Assembly (NCBI GenBank): GCA_016722285.1
Contig: JADKGI010000010.1
Location: forward strand, 124,001 to 188,000
Source of the DNA: Saprospiraceae bacterium
GTDB taxonomy: Bacteria > Bacteroidota > Bacteroidia > Chitinophagales > Saprospiraceae
Length of the DNA stretch: 64,000 nucleotides
Direction: 5' to 3'
Below, piece after piece: positions 1-10,521 of the stretch (positions are counted from its first letter, which is position 1; each line of letters starts with the position of its first letter). Position numbers and translations under genes: made by a program. Under the pieces are notes generated by a model. It did no database searches. It worked only from the letters and a program-made list of their open reading frames with translations, and was not told the DNA's origin.

Positions 1-639
1 GGCAGTAGGTCCCCAGGTAACATTGATACTTGTATTACCGCTTGAAGGCAATGGTGGCGCTACAGATGTGGCCCCGCCTGACAGAAACCATGTAAGATTA
101 CTGTAAATACCACCCCCGGGTATGGAGTATGTTTCCACGGTATTCTTACATACATCTTCATCTCCGGCAATAGTAAAGTTAGGGTAGGAACAAGCTTGCG
201 AACTGGTGACACTTATCACCTGATTCGTGTTCATATTCTTTACCTGGACTGACCATGGAACTCCGGACACTCTTTTTCCCGCTATCCTGTAAATGCCGGA
301 AATCCCGGGGTTTGTCTCCGGAATATTGGTATTATTCAGATAAAGGATAGGCAAAGTCGGGGGCGGTAGGGAAGACGGGTGATAAAATGCAGACAAACTG
401 GTAGTAAGTAACCTCCATGTCTGCCCGGGCGTTCCGGTAATAAAGATAGTATCAAGATACTGTCCGTTAGCATTTGTAGTAGCGTTATTGAGACAATAAC
501 ACTCTGTTTTGGTAATCACAGGCACCTGAGCCTTCATTACTGTGGACAGCACTACCATAAGTACTAAACAAGTCAGTTTTGACCAATGGCTCCGATCTCT
601 GACCAAGCCGTAAAAATGTGTAAGTAATGGGTTCTTCAT
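1..639 (-). CDS. Secreted PKD-like repeat protein, N-terminal part (cut by window edge)
   Basis: An open frame of 213 codons runs from an ATG at 639 off the left edge of the window with no stop, so only the N-terminus is visible. Residues 1-38 look like a signal peptide: a charged start, the hydrophobic core LTCLVLMVVLST, and a probable cut after MKAQ. The mature part starts with a Cys pair (ECYCLNN). A region near residue 170-213 (EDVCKNTVETYSIPGG, then TWFLSGG and INVTWG) resembles a PKD-like domain as found in large Saprospiraceae surface proteins. The missing C-terminus would be expected to carry more repeats and a T9SS sorting domain, but that is inference. It lies on the same strand as the HYR protein upstream of it, about 590 bases apart, so it is probably transcribed separately. 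Confidence 0.75.
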   Translation of the reverse strand, partial: MKNPLLTHFYGLVRDRSHWSKLTCLVLMVVLSTVMKAQVPVITKTECYCLNNATTNANGQYLDTIFITGTPGQTWRLLTTSLSAFYHPSSLPPPTLPILYLNNTNIPETNPGISGIYRIAGKRVSGVPWSVQVKNMNTNQVISVTSSQACSYPNFTIAGDEDVCKNTVETYSIPGGGIYSNLTWFLSGGATSVAPPLPSSGNTSINVTWGPTA

Positions 640-1227
640 CGATTGATGGATTTTGTAAAATTCGTAATTGCTTAAAAAAACTCTATAATATCCGGTACTG
701 CCTCTACAGGCAATACCGCAATTATTTTGTGTATTTTTTGGTTTACAGCAATCTGTGTTTGTTTATCATTCTCATGACAGGCTGATAAATTTTGACTGAT
801 TACAATAATACAAATCCAAATTTCAGACCAAACTCAATGTTGCATTATGTGTATATTTAATATGATGCTTACATTAATTTTTTAGATAATATTTAATCCT
901 TATCTTATCAATCAGATAGGTTAGAATTTTTTTTTTATTTTTTTTTTAATTATTTAACGGCAATACCCTGATCAAATATTAATATAAATAATGATATAAT
1001 TAATTGAATATCTGATCATTAAAATACAATCAAAAAATAATTAACGTATAATTTACTATATATCAGATTAATATAAGAGCAAAACTGTCCTGATATGTTA
1101 AGGCTTATTCATATGCAAAAACAAATGAAATCAATGATCCAACAGACGAAATGGAGATTGTAATCTTACTAAGGGATAGAAGAATAAACTAAGCATAATT
1201 AAACCTGATAATCACAGCAGCACCAGA
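640..1227. other. Intergenic region, AT-rich, no gene seen
   Basis: Between the partial PKD-like gene and the stop of the HYR gene I see no convincing coding frame. It holds a hairpin at 694-717 and a low-complexity stretch of T runs around 929-948. It probably contains the end of the upstream transcript and the promoter of the partial gene, but no clear TAnnTTTG box was found. Confidence 0.6.
694..717 (-). terminator. Hairpin, possible terminator
   Basis: The arms GGTACTGCC (694-702) and GGCAATACC (709-717) pair with one mismatch around a six-base loop. On the minus strand a run of seven T follows about 13 bases later, further away than in a standard intrinsic terminator. It lies about 510 bases downstream of the stop of the minus-strand HYR gene, so it could end that transcript or be a leader structure of the partial gene at 1-639. 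Confidence 0.3.
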
Positions 1228-4200
1228 CTATCTGATTCGGATAAATTTTAGTGTTTGAGAGAAACCGTTGTGGTGTAATTGCAGATAATAGATTCCAGGC
1301 GATAAGCCAGCACTAAGAGGTATAATTATATCCGAAGAATTTTGAAAATTTCCTGAAGACAATTCTTCTCCCCGAGTATTTACTATAGTGAACTGAATCA
1401 TGGCTTCTGAATCAATTATATCTGAATTGAGGGTAAGGATGCTTGTAACAGGGTTCGTAAGAAGCCTGAATGTCTGAAAAGCCAATGGGGACTTTAGCTT
1501 AGAAGCAAGTTTTATATTTATTGCCCGATCATCGCTGTAAATTTCTGAATTTCTGAATGATTCCAATTTAATTCTGGCAATATCAATAAAATCTGTCATA
1601 CCTAAAACCGCAATGATTTCTCCCTTTTTCAAATATGCACTTTTGGAGTCATACCCAATCATCCGAAGTCGGTCATCTTTCACATACAATTCTGTATTTT
1701 CGAGCGTCCTGGTTGTCTTCGTTTCAATTTTAGTTAACTTATGGTCAGCGCTCTGGCATTGCAAAAATAACTGATACCCACTCAAACGAATGTCTTGTCC
1801 TGCTCTAAAAGTCAATACTCTTTGGCCATCAATCTGTTCTTCCTCAACAAAGATGGTGAATGTATCACCATCTTTATTTCGGTTTTCTACATCCGGGTCG
1901 CTAAAATTATAAGCAGAGAGGTTAACATCGCCTACTTTTACAGCCATAAAATCTGCATCTATCATATCAGATCCAAGGATACCTGTTTCAATTTTATTGA
2001 CATACAGAAATGGATTTTCCGGTTCAGGAAGGCCATTTTTCTTGCTTACAAATATCCATGAAGGCAAATCTTTTGGAAATTTATCGGTAACACCTAAAAT
2101 CAGCTTTCTTAGTTCCACCAAATCCGCAGCTGTAACTGTTGCCGAGCTGTTGACATCTGCAGCCAATACCTTGTATGGGCTGTCAAATGGATTTAAACCT
2201 AGAATATGTCTTTGTATCAGGATCAGATCCAAAGTTGACACTCCTTCCAATGGGTCACTGTTAAGATATGGGGTAATAGTATAAGCTTTGCCTACGGGCA
2301 ACTTATCCAGCTGATATTGTCCATTAATATTATTGATCAGTTTACTTCCTTGAATTTCAACTGCTTCATATTTTATCTCTGTATTTAGCGGAATCCTGTA
2401 GTTTTCAGTTGACACCTTACCTGTCACCATCACTTGGTTGACCACATCCGGACAGAGGTCTGCATTATCCTGAAGAATCAGTTCTACAGTACAAAAATCC
2501 TGATTTCCGACCAGATCGGTGATGGTCATTTTGAGTGGTATTTTTGCTGATTTACCATCAGGTATATTTTTACAATCCAAATACTTCCCGGAGCTTTTTG
2601 TCAATGGAGTCCATTTTTGGGACAATCCCGATTTATATTCTGTTTCATTACTCAAGATTCCTTTGCCTTTAAAATAGTGCACTTTACTCTGCATAGAATC
2701 TACGGGTAATTCCCCGTCAAATGTAAACAGTAGTTGACTATACTCTGTACAATTGTCAGAGCTTCCATTGTCAAAATCTTTTGCCCAAATTTCAATATTA
2801 CCCGTAGTTTGCATAAGTGATGTAGTCACTGAAGTAAGGCAGTACGGCGTTGGTTTTTTACAATCTTTTACTTTAAAATAAAACGTACAGGTATTAAAAT
2901 TACCGCATTGGTCATCTACCCGCCATGTTATTTTATGCGAACCCATAGGTAAGTCTCCCGCAAAATCATTTTTTGTACCTGTGGAATCAATTGTACCATC
3001 ATTGTTCAGATCTAATTCATATTTCCAGATAAGATCAGAAATGGCTGTGCATGAGTCATTTGCACTCTGAGAAAGCTGAACCCAACCAGTCTTACATTTA
3101 TTGTCATATGAGCAGAATACTGTGTCTTTGCATATGGAGGTGAATTCAGGTTTGTCTGTGTTGTGGAGTTTAATTAATTGAATATAAGGGCCCCACTTTC
3201 CTATGTTGTTAAGTCCGGTAAACTGACACCAATCTACCACGGTCCATCGTCGGATGATCTTAACACATGCTCCGTCAGCAATATAAAAAGGAGTATCTTC
3301 AAAAGTTGCAGCAATAGTTCCGCAAGATGTGTTATTAAAAATTGGTGAGCCTGTTATATCAGGACTTGTGCCAGTAGATTTACAGCCTTCAGATTCAAAA
3401 TTTTGAGGCCATTTCAATTGGAGGGTATCATTACCATTAAATGGATTTGGGTTGGCAATCGTTATGGTTTGAGTACATGAATCTTTTAACCCACTGGCAT
3501 CGGTAGCTACAAATTTGCGTTTTATAGTACCTGTGAAGCATTTGATATCAACTATGTATGATTGATTTACGGTGACACTGCAATTATCTGTAGCCAATCC
3601 ATCTTTACCTGCTATTCCATTATGATAATAGTTATATACCAGAACGTTTTTTATATCTGCAGACTTTGTCACTACTTTGCCAAAGATATCCAGATTTTTA
3701 AGGTCGTAGTTGTCCGTACACGTTAAAGTAATATTTGGAGGGCAAGTGATGACAGGCCTGAGTTTATCTTCAACATTGACTTCCACCATGCAGGTATTCT
3801 TATTGCCGTAAATATCAGTTACTCCATAGCTACCATAATCGTAGTCCCTATCTCGTCACAGCAAAAATCTACATAAGCTCCAAAAGCCGTCCCGAAACCA
3901 CATTTGTCGTTCATTTTACGCACACTAAAGGCTGCAATTCCACAATTGTCGTTGCTTCCATTATCAAAACTATTAGCCATTACCCGGGCCCTTCCGGTAC
4001 CATCTAAAGATACTTTTATGGTCTGTTTGCATACTACATTAGGTGCTATATTATCTTTGACCTGTATGACTGTACTGCATGTGGATGTGTTATTACATAG
4101 ATCAGTAGCTATATATGCAAGATAAAATATCCCAACAGGGAGCTCATCCAAATAGTATTTTTGTTGTTGATATTTTATGAATTGGTTTGAAGCAAATCCA

Positions 4201-5576
4201 TTTCTGTCTTTAAGTTCATATTGTAATGTGTACTGGTTGCAATCCAGAATTTTGGATAATTGCGGAATCTCCGACAGGCCAGATTTGCAGAAATAAGCAC
4301 CCGCTTCCAGTCTTAAAGTATCCAAACACATCATTTGTGGCCCTTTACTGTCCTTAATCATGATTATTTGATTTCTGGTAATGCTCTCTGATGTACACCA
4401 ATCTATAACAAACCACGATCTGGCAATTTTGAATGTCTTACCGCACAAATCAAACCTTACATCTGTCATATTGAACTGTAGATTGCTACAATTCCCTATA
4501 ATCGGAAATCCGGTTGTGTCTGTTGATGGATGACCATTGCTGAACACAGGAAATTTATCACCACATTCGAATGCCGGCTTGTCATTTCCATCGTAGTGCG
4601 GCGGAAAGATGACTGCCGCCAACGGTATTCTTTTTATAACTATCTTCTGATCACAAGTAGAAGAATTACCTTTTGCGTCAGTGGCTTTCCATTTCCTGAC
4701 AATAGTTCTGTCTTCGTCCTTTGCACAATTCGCTTTTATTATTTCATCTTTATATTCGAGCGTCACCTTACTGCATTGATCCCAATTGCTTACAGTATAA
4801 ATGTTGTTAATTAATGTATCAATTTTAGCGCCGATCGGAATTGGGAAACCTACGCTTTCAGGTACTGTGGCTTTAGTGCACAATATTGTATCATTTCTAC
4901 AGGCGAAGACTGGCGGATAATAATCCTGAACTACAAATTTTCCCCAGCAATAATTTGCAGTGCACTGATGCCCCAGTTTATAAGTGATCTCCTTATCAAT
5001 ATGGTCCCTTGTCAAAGTATTATTCGGAATTAACTTCCCTGATGAATCATAAATCGAGATTGTGTAATTGCTAAGTGGAGGAACCGGATTTGATTGCAGC
5101 ATGGATGCATCGACAACCTGGATGCAATTTTCATTCAATGAAATATTGATATTTGAATTGCAGAAAAGTGGTGGAGCCGTCTGAAATGTAATCTTTACTT
5201 CTGCTGTCTTTTTCTCATTCCCATTTCCATCATCTGATATAAGCATCAACCGATAAAAACCTCTGATGGTTTTATCGTCTGTGCCCGGAACATAGGTAAT
5301 ATTATTTTGTTGAGCCGCAGAATATCGAACTGTCGAAAGATTGCCTGGTTGAAATAATCCATCCCCGAGGCTTATCCAGGTACCGTCTGTAACATCACCA
5401 CTTATTGTAGCTCCCAGAGAAGATAACACCAGGCTCTGATTCAGGCACATTGTTCTGTCATTTCCTGCAATTACAGTAATTCCCTGTGGAGACAGCGCAC
5501 TTTCCTCCGGCGTTAAGGAAAAAAGTGCAGTAAATGCTGATAAGACCAGTAAAAATATATGCCTGCTAAATTTCAA
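1228..5576 (-). CDS. T9SS-exported HYR/dockerin surface protein (one frameshift)
   Basis: Two adjacent frames (3819-5576 and 1228-3789) make one protein of about 1,450 residues. It has a signal peptide (MKFSRHIFLLVLSAFTALFS), Cys-rich HYR-like modules (KDNIAPNVVCK, EDKLRPVITCPPN, NGSNDNC), a dockerin-like pair at about 2090-2240 (GVSTLDLILIQRHILG and ADVNSSATVTAADLVELRK), a weak cohesin-like region at about 1490-1860, and a C-terminal T9SS type A sorting domain (SAGLSPGIYYLQ, end FIRIR). The frames join if one base is added at about 3824, giving FCCDEIGTTIMVAM-R-VTDIYGNK, which aligns with FCCADVSNSPQVVVLRAIDKSG in the larger paralogue at 19443-24410. Likely a cell-surface or secreted adhesin or scaffold; ligand unknown. 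A true pseudogene cannot be excluded, but both halves look intact. Confidence 0.8.
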
Positions 5577-6073
5577 GGATATTTTATATTAATTTTTATT
5601 ATAAATCATTAAATGCCTTATAAAAGCACCTTACATATAATAAAAATTAATAATGCAATAATTATACCAAATTGTATTTACCTGGAGACCAGTCAGTGAA
5701 CACTCTATTCTAATAGAAATCGTCGTCCTCTTATATGTTTTGAAATCAGGTATTATAAGGTCAATGCTTCCCAAATTAATATTATGTTAAACTACTATTC
5801 AACTGAGTAACGATAGCTTAGTTAAGGATTTCTATTTATAAAAGATACGGTTACACTTCCCTTTCTTCATGCTTTCTTATAGCAAAACGACTTTGACTTT
5901 TCGGGAGATTGAAATTTGATTCTGGCTTATTAAAATTTAACCAAAATGTTTTCATTTATAGTGCCAGAAAATTATGAACATATCACTCTTTTCCATAAAG
6001 AATTTTAAAGACTTTATGCTGACTATAAGATGATAAATGCACAATTAATTTATCCAATACTCCAATGTAATTG
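5577..6073. other. Intergenic region, no gene seen
   Basis: About 500 AT-rich bases upstream of the HYR gene and downstream of the nuclease gene, both on the minus strand. It should hold the HYR gene promoter. I see no clear TAnnTTTG element, no hairpin with a T run and no coding frame of note. Confidence 0.55.
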
Positions 6074-7468
6074 TCAAAATTCGATTACTTTGGTGGAAGG
6101 ATGCTTTTCAAGCCAGGTCATTACGATTTGATTGGACTCAGGGCTTACCTGAGCATATTTAATACACTCTTTCATTTCATCAACACCAAACTTGATATCT
6201 GATGCAGATAAATAGCCATATCCTTTATAATGACCATCTTCGATAAGTATAACGCCGTACTCATCAATATCTTTGCCTTCTGTAAGAATAAAAAAATTTG
6301 AATCAAAAGACTTTTTTAGGAACTGCATAGCTTCTTCTGCTCTCTCATTGTAGGTTTCGGTATTTTCCATATTCTGGCAAGCACCATCACAGGTTCCGGT
6401 TTGATAATAAAAGCATCCTCCGTCTGGTTGGTAAAGTCCGGTCAATCCTGAACATAGTGCAAACTGCTCTGTCACAGCATACAAGTGTCCTCTTGCTGAA
6501 GACTTAGAACTGTAATGGTTCAGAATATTTTTATTTGATCTTGATTTTACACTGGATTTTTCCCATTCAAAGGTGACATATCCTTGATTATTGAAAAAAT
6601 GATGAACAAAATAAGGATACTCTTTGCTGCGCTGCGCTTTATTTATTTCAGGTTGCAGAGATTTAATTTCAGCAGACTCCAGGAGCATCGCAATAAGCTC
6701 TGATCCGGTTAGCTCGAATGAAATGTCCGATACTTTGGAAATAAATTTATCCGTTTTTCCATCAATATTACCAAAATGCTGAATGACTCTTTTTCTTATA
6801 TTGATACTCTTACCTACATATATTACATGACCGTATATGTTATAAAAATAGTAAACCCCTGCTGCATCCGGGAGTTGTCGAATTCTCTCTGATGATATAT
6901 CTTTAGGAAGATGAGATGCCACTATTCCCGCTTTTACTAGGTTGTCTGTCTTGACCTGACCTCCTTCATTGGATAAGGCTCTGGCAAGAATATCTACTGT
7001 GGCCAGAACGTCATCCATGGCCCGGTGTCTGTTTTCTACTTTTATTCCAAAATGCCTGATCAGATTACCCAAACTATAAGATCCAAGGCCAGGAAAAGCT
7101 TTTCTACTGAGTATCACGGTACAAAGTTGCCTTCTGGTGAAAGTGAATCCAAGTGAAGCAAACTCCTCTCTAAGAAAACTATAGTCAAACCGAACATTAT
7201 GCGCCACAAAAATGGCATTTTCAGTCATTTCAACTACTTTTTTTGCAACTTCATAAAATTTAGGTGCACCGACAACCATGTCATCCGTTATTCCGGTTAT
7301 TCTGGTTATCTCAAAAGGAATAGATCTTTCAGGGTTAATGAGGGATTCCCATCTGTCAACTATAGTATTTCCATCGAAGATGACAATTGCTATTTCAGTA
7401 ATCCGATCTCGGCGGGCTAATCCACCCGTAGTTTCAATATCTACAACAGCATAGAGTCTTTGATTCAT
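6074..7468 (-). CDS. DnaQ-type 3'-5' exonuclease fused to a GIY-YIG (UvrC/Cho-like) domain
   Basis: The 464-residue protein starts with a DEDDh exonuclease domain (about 5-170): ExoI has DIETTG, ExoII has VAHNVRFDYSFL, ExoIII has HRAMDDVLATVDIL. A GIY-YIG endonuclease domain follows at about 200-285 (GVYYFYN, then VIYVGKSINIRKRV), like the N-terminus of UvrC and Cho. The tail holds a Cys cluster (GTCDGAC), as in related Bacteroidota proteins. This exonuclease plus UvrC-like architecture is known as a DNA repair or proofreading-type nuclease; cytoplasmic. The ATG at 7468 precedes the exonuclease motif closely and fits family starts. The LysM gene lies 67 bases upstream on the same strand and could share a transcript. 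Confidence 0.88.
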   Translation of the reverse strand: MNQRLYAVVDIETTGGLARRDRITEIAIVIFDGNTIVDRWESLINPERSIPFEITRITGITDDMVVGAPKFYEVAKKVVEMTENAIFVAHNVRFDYSFLREEFASLGFTFTRRQLCTVILSRKAFPGLGSYSLGNLIRHFGIKVENRHRAMDDVLATVDILARALSNEGGQVKTDNLVKAGIVASHLPKDISSERIRQLPDAAGVYYFYNIYGHVIYVGKSINIRKRVIQHFGNIDGKTDKFISKVSDISFELTGSELIAMLLESAEIKSLQPEINKAQRSKEYPYFVHHFFNNQGYVTFEWEKSSVKSRSNKNILNHYSSKSSARGHLYAVTEQFALCSGLTGLYQPDGGCFYYQTGTCDGACQNMENTETYNERAEEAMQFLKKSFDSNFFILTEGKDIDEYGVILIEDGHYKGYGYLSASDIKFGVDEMKECIKYAQVSPESNQIVMTWLEKHPSTKVIEF

Positions 7469-7535
7469 AAATCAGGAAAGTTATATCAGGGTGATATCAC
7501 TTCAAAGGTAAGAAGGAAAACATATTTTCGTTCCT

Positions 7536-8456
7536 TTATTTTTCATATTTTATATTTACCATGTACCTGATATCAAGTATGCCCAGATCTCTGGCTATAG
7601 CCGGGCTTATGATGATGCCGATATCCTGACCATATGTATCCTGTGGTATTTTGCCTATTACTTTTGCTTTGATATGGTTTCTGAACATGGGATTGTATAT
7701 GTCCATAGTAGAACCAGGTCGAGCCTCATCGTGCAAGACATAGTAGCTTTTTGACCCACTTGCATTTTTATCCCACCAACCTACAACATCAGAAAGATAA
7801 TATTTTACAATCGGAATACTATTAATATTTTTTAAAGAATCAGCTTTCACGGTTTCCCCGACATCTTCATTTTTTAATGATGGCATGATTAGGGGACTTA
7901 GAGTATTATTTACCGTTTGATTCCTTTTCAGATTCTTATCCGGAACCGCCCACCATCCGATTAAAAGCATTTCGCCGACCCGTAGATCATTTGAATTTTT
8001 ATTATTAAGCAATAACAATGTACTTGTCTCTATTCCCAGATATTGTTTGCTGATTCTGTAAATAGTCTCACTCTTATTTACTTTATAGAAAATCGGCAGA
8101 TATTTCAGCAGCTTGTTAAGTTTTACTTTTTCAAATATCAGATAGTCTTTGTTTAAAGGTATTTTTACAATCTTGCCTTCATTGATCGGCTGAGCGGGAT
8201 TAAGTTTATTAAATGCAAATAAATTATCTGCTTTCAATTGAAAAACTTCGGCAAGATTGTAAATACTAATACCTTTTTTAATAGGGTGACTATAAAAAAT
8301 ATCATTCCCAGGGAGAACGTCAACGACGATCTCAGATCCTGAAGAAAGAAAAAGGTTGTCGGGATTATTTTGGCCAGATACTATAGAAGCAGCTAAAAGA
8401 AACAAATAAATTGTACTTTTACACTTGGATAAGCTTGAGAAAATAAACTGGTTCAT
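7536..8456 (-). CDS. Exported LysM and double-psi beta-barrel (RlpA-like) protein
   Basis: A protein of 306 residues with an N-terminal signal peptide (hydrophobic stretch STIYLFLLAASIVSG). Two LysM modules are visible at about 60-105 (ISIYNLAEVFQLK ... EGKIVKIPL) and 120-167 (YKVNKSETIYRISKQYLG ... VGEMLLIGW). The C-terminal 75 residues (YYVLHDEARPGSTMDIYNP, KAKVIGKIP, ARDLGILDIRY) resemble the double-psi beta-barrel of RlpA-type proteins as seen in many Bacteroidota LysM proteins. It probably binds peptidoglycan in the periplasm. No catalytic activity can be assigned. It is divergent from kdsB, with 119 bases between the two starts. Confidence 0.78.
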   Translation of the reverse strand: MNQFIFSSLSKCKSTIYLFLLAASIVSGQNNPDNLFLSSGSEIVVDVLPGNDIFYSHPIKKGISIYNLAEVFQLKADNLFAFNKLNPAQPINEGKIVKIPLNKDYLIFEKVKLNKLLKYLPIFYKVNKSETIYRISKQYLGIETSTLLLLNNKNSNDLRVGEMLLIGWWAVPDKNLKRNQTVNNTLSPLIMPSLKNEDVGETVKADSLKNINSIPIVKYYLSDVVGWWDKNASGSKSYYVLHDEARPGSTMDIYNPMFRNHIKAKVIGKIPQDTYGQDIGIIISPAIARDLGILDIRYMVNIKYEK

Positions 8457-8482
8457 CGGGTAATCATTATTAAATGACGGGT

Positions 8483-8490
8483 CAAATATA
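8483..8490 (-). promoter_or_regulatory. Candidate -7 element for the LysM gene
   Basis: CAAATATA on the plus strand reads TATATTTG on the minus strand, a full match to the Bacteroidota -7 consensus TAnnTTTG, 26 bases upstream of the LysM start. No good TTTG -33 box was found at 19-21 bases, so support is partial. Confidence 0.35.
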
Positions 8491-8575
8491 TTATGTTTTT
8501 TTATAATATATTATATTTAAGCTTATTTTTTTATTTTTATTTTATTCATTAGTCAAACTTATTTGAAACAGTGAA

Positions 8576-9325
8576 ATGAAAATTAGTATAATTATTCCTG
8601 CAAGAATGTCATCTTCCAGACTACCTGAAAAGCCACTTGCTGATATATTAGGTCAAAGCCTGATCATGAGGGTTTATCGCCAGGCATTGATATCTAAATT
8701 AGCTCATGAAACAATCATAGCCACAGATCATCCACTCATATTTGACCATGTAACGCAACACGGCGGCAGGGTTATGCTGACATCCAAAGATCATCTATCG
8801 GGAACGGACAGAATAGCAGAAGTTGCTGCCAGGTTGGATACTGACATCATTATAAATCTTCAGGGTGACGAACCGCTTATCAACCCTGAACAGATAGATG
8901 AACTGATTCAGGCTATGATATCCAGAGAAATAGTTATTGGAACTCAATGTGTCAGGATAAAAAATCATACCGAACTTTTTGACTACAGTGTTGTCAAAAT
9001 AGTCAGGGATTACTGTGACAAAGTTCTTTTTTTCAGCCGACAAGCTATACCTGCTTGCCGAGATCTTCCGTATAGAAATTGGTTTGAGAAAGCAACATAT
9101 TTCAAACATGTAGGCATATATGGTTTCAGAAAGGACATTTTATTGAAAATTACAAAACTCCCACAAAGTGAATATGAAAAATCCGAGTCCCTGGAGCAAC
9201 TCAGATGGATGCAAAATGGCTTCCCAATATATGGCTTTGAAACAGAATATAATTCAATAGGAGTAGATACAGCCGAAGATCTCGAAAAAGTGAGAGAAAT
9301 AGTCCTCAGAGAAATGATGCATTGA
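8576..9325 (+). CDS. kdsB: 3-deoxy-manno-octulosonate cytidylyltransferase (CMP-Kdo synthetase)
   Basis: The enzyme activates Kdo with CTP to give CMP-Kdo for the lipid A-core of lipopolysaccharide; cytoplasmic. The 249-residue protein has the family N-terminus (IIPARMSSSRLPEKPL), the nucleotide-binding LQGDEPLI motif, and the late IGVDTAEDLEKVR segment. Length matches the family (about 245-255). The start at 8576 directly precedes the first beta strand. Its 3' end overlaps the convergent cdd gene by 20 bases. Its presence shows a Gram-negative envelope with Kdo-containing LPS. Confidence 0.95.
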   Translation: MKISIIIPARMSSSRLPEKPLADILGQSLIMRVYRQALISKLAHETIIATDHPLIFDHVTQHGGRVMLTSKDHLSGTDRIAEVAARLDTDIIINLQGDEPLINPEQIDELIQAMISREIVIGTQCVRIKNHTELFDYSVVKIVRDYCDKVLFFSRQAIPACRDLPYRNWFEKATYFKHVGIYGFRKDILLKITKLPQSEYEKSESLEQLRWMQNGFPIYGFETEYNSIGVDTAEDLEKVREIVLREMMH

Positions 9326-9788
9326 ATCCCAAAGGAAGCAGGTCATTTACAGAACTGATAACATACACCTCATCATTGTCCGACTTTAGGAGTATCCTGA
9401 TGGCTTGCCGGTGACGAAACTCATATTCCGATATGACCTGCCTGCATGCACCACATGGAGAAACAGGCTTATCAATGATCATACTTAAATTTTTAATGGT
9501 GATAGCCAATGATTCTATCGGAACAAAAGGCTTATTCGCAGCTGCGTTATAGAGGGCAACTCTCTCACCGCACATACACAATGGATAAGATGCATTTTCC
9601 TGGTTGCTACCTATATATACACTCTGATCATTTAATCTGACAGCTGCTCCGACATGAAAGTTAGAATATGGTGCATAGGCATTTTTCAACTCTTCAACTG
9701 CCATTAGCATCAATTCTCTATCCGGAACTGAGAGTTCCTCTATAGATTCATAAATTTTATATTCAAATTGACAGCTAATGGTTTTCAT
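9306..9788 (-). CDS. cdd: Cytidine deaminase
   Basis: It deaminates cytidine and deoxycytidine to uridine and deoxyuridine in pyrimidine salvage; cytoplasmic. The 160-residue protein has the zinc and proton-shuttle motif CGERVAL and the second zinc motif PCGACRQVISE. The N-terminal part YAPYSNFHVGAAV is typical of homotetrameric Cdd. The 3' end overlaps kdsB on the other strand by 20 bases, an unusually tight convergent arrangement. The family assignment is firm. Confidence 0.95.
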   Translation of the reverse strand: MKTISCQFEYKIYESIEELSVPDRELMLMAVEELKNAYAPYSNFHVGAAVRLNDQSVYIGSNQENASYPLCMCGERVALYNAAANKPFVPIESLAITIKNLSMIIDKPVSPCGACRQVISEYEFRHRQAIRILLKSDNDEVYVISSVNDLLPLGFNASFL

Positions 9789-9948
9789 CCTTGCTTTTTA
9801 GTCTGGAAATTATATAATTCAAAAACTGCACCAACTTTTTTAAAAATCAAAATTTAAAGGCGCTGCTCTATATATTTAAATAGTGCAATATTGATACTAA
9901 TCAATCTTCAAAGTGATCAAGGTCATATATTCTGACTCAATAAACAAT

Positions 9949-9956
9949 TAAATTTG
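9949..9956 (+). promoter_or_regulatory. Candidate -7 element for the CBS-domain gene
   Basis: TAAATTTG is a full match to TAnnTTTG, 11 bases before the ATG at 9968. No convincing TTTG was found 19-21 bases further upstream. If used, the 5' leader would be only about five bases. Confidence 0.35.
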
Positions 9957-9967
9957 TTATAATAATA

Positions 9968-10453
9968 ATGTTGGATAAATTCAAAAGACTAATCATGAAT
10001 ACTATGGATTTGTTAGGCCTGAAGGTAAAAGAAGTGATGAGCCACGAACTTATCACTGTAAAGCCTGATACTATACTCAAAGATGTTAATATTATTTTCG
10101 AAAAAGAAAATATACACCATATCCCGGTTGTCTCAAATGATAATAAATTTAAAGGCATTATTTCCAAATCTGATATTTTATTACTCATGGACTGGGGAAC
10201 AAAACTAAATCTGCCGGCAAGTTTGCGAAAAAATACATTCCTTCTTACGAGTAATCTGGCTAAAGATGTCATGGAGACCAACGTGATAAGTGTCAGTCCG
10301 GATGACCGAATTCGTAAATGTGTTCAGGTATTTCGCGAAAATTACTTCAGAGCCTTGCCTGTAGTCGATGAAAATGATTTTCTGGTTGGTATCATTACAA
10401 CCTATGATCTCATGATTCTTGCTTTTACTGATATTCCTAAGCTTGAAAAATAA
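9968..10453 (+). CDS. CBS-domain pair protein
   Basis: A soluble protein of 161 residues made almost only of two CBS motifs: residues about 17-75 (VKEVMSHELITVKPDTILKD ... HIPVVSNDNKFKGIISKSDIL) and 95-155 (AKDVMETNVISVSPDDRIRK ... ALPVVDENDFLVGIITTYDLM). Such Bateman modules bind adenosine nucleotides and act as sensors, often in trans. No effector domain is attached, so the target cannot be named. An internal ATG at residue 10 is an alternative start. It is followed by two further plus-strand genes, but gaps of 68 and 90 bases leave co-transcription open. Confidence 0.85.
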   Translation: MLDKFKRLIMNTMDLLGLKVKEVMSHELITVKPDTILKDVNIIFEKENIHHIPVVSNDNKFKGIISKSDILLLMDWGTKLNLPASLRKNTFLLTSNLAKDVMETNVISVSPDDRIRKCVQVFRENYFRALPVVDENDFLVGIITTYDLMILAFTDIPKLEK

Positions 10454-10521
10454 TTAATTGCAATGGGAAATTCCTTAAAAGACTACACTTCTGCAAAAAA
10501 AATAGCACAAATTCATCATTC

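Noticed and set aside
929..948. Two runs of ten or so T as a terminator or phase-variable tract
   Set aside because: There is no stem before them and no start codon near enough to be switched, so they are best seen as low-complexity DNA.
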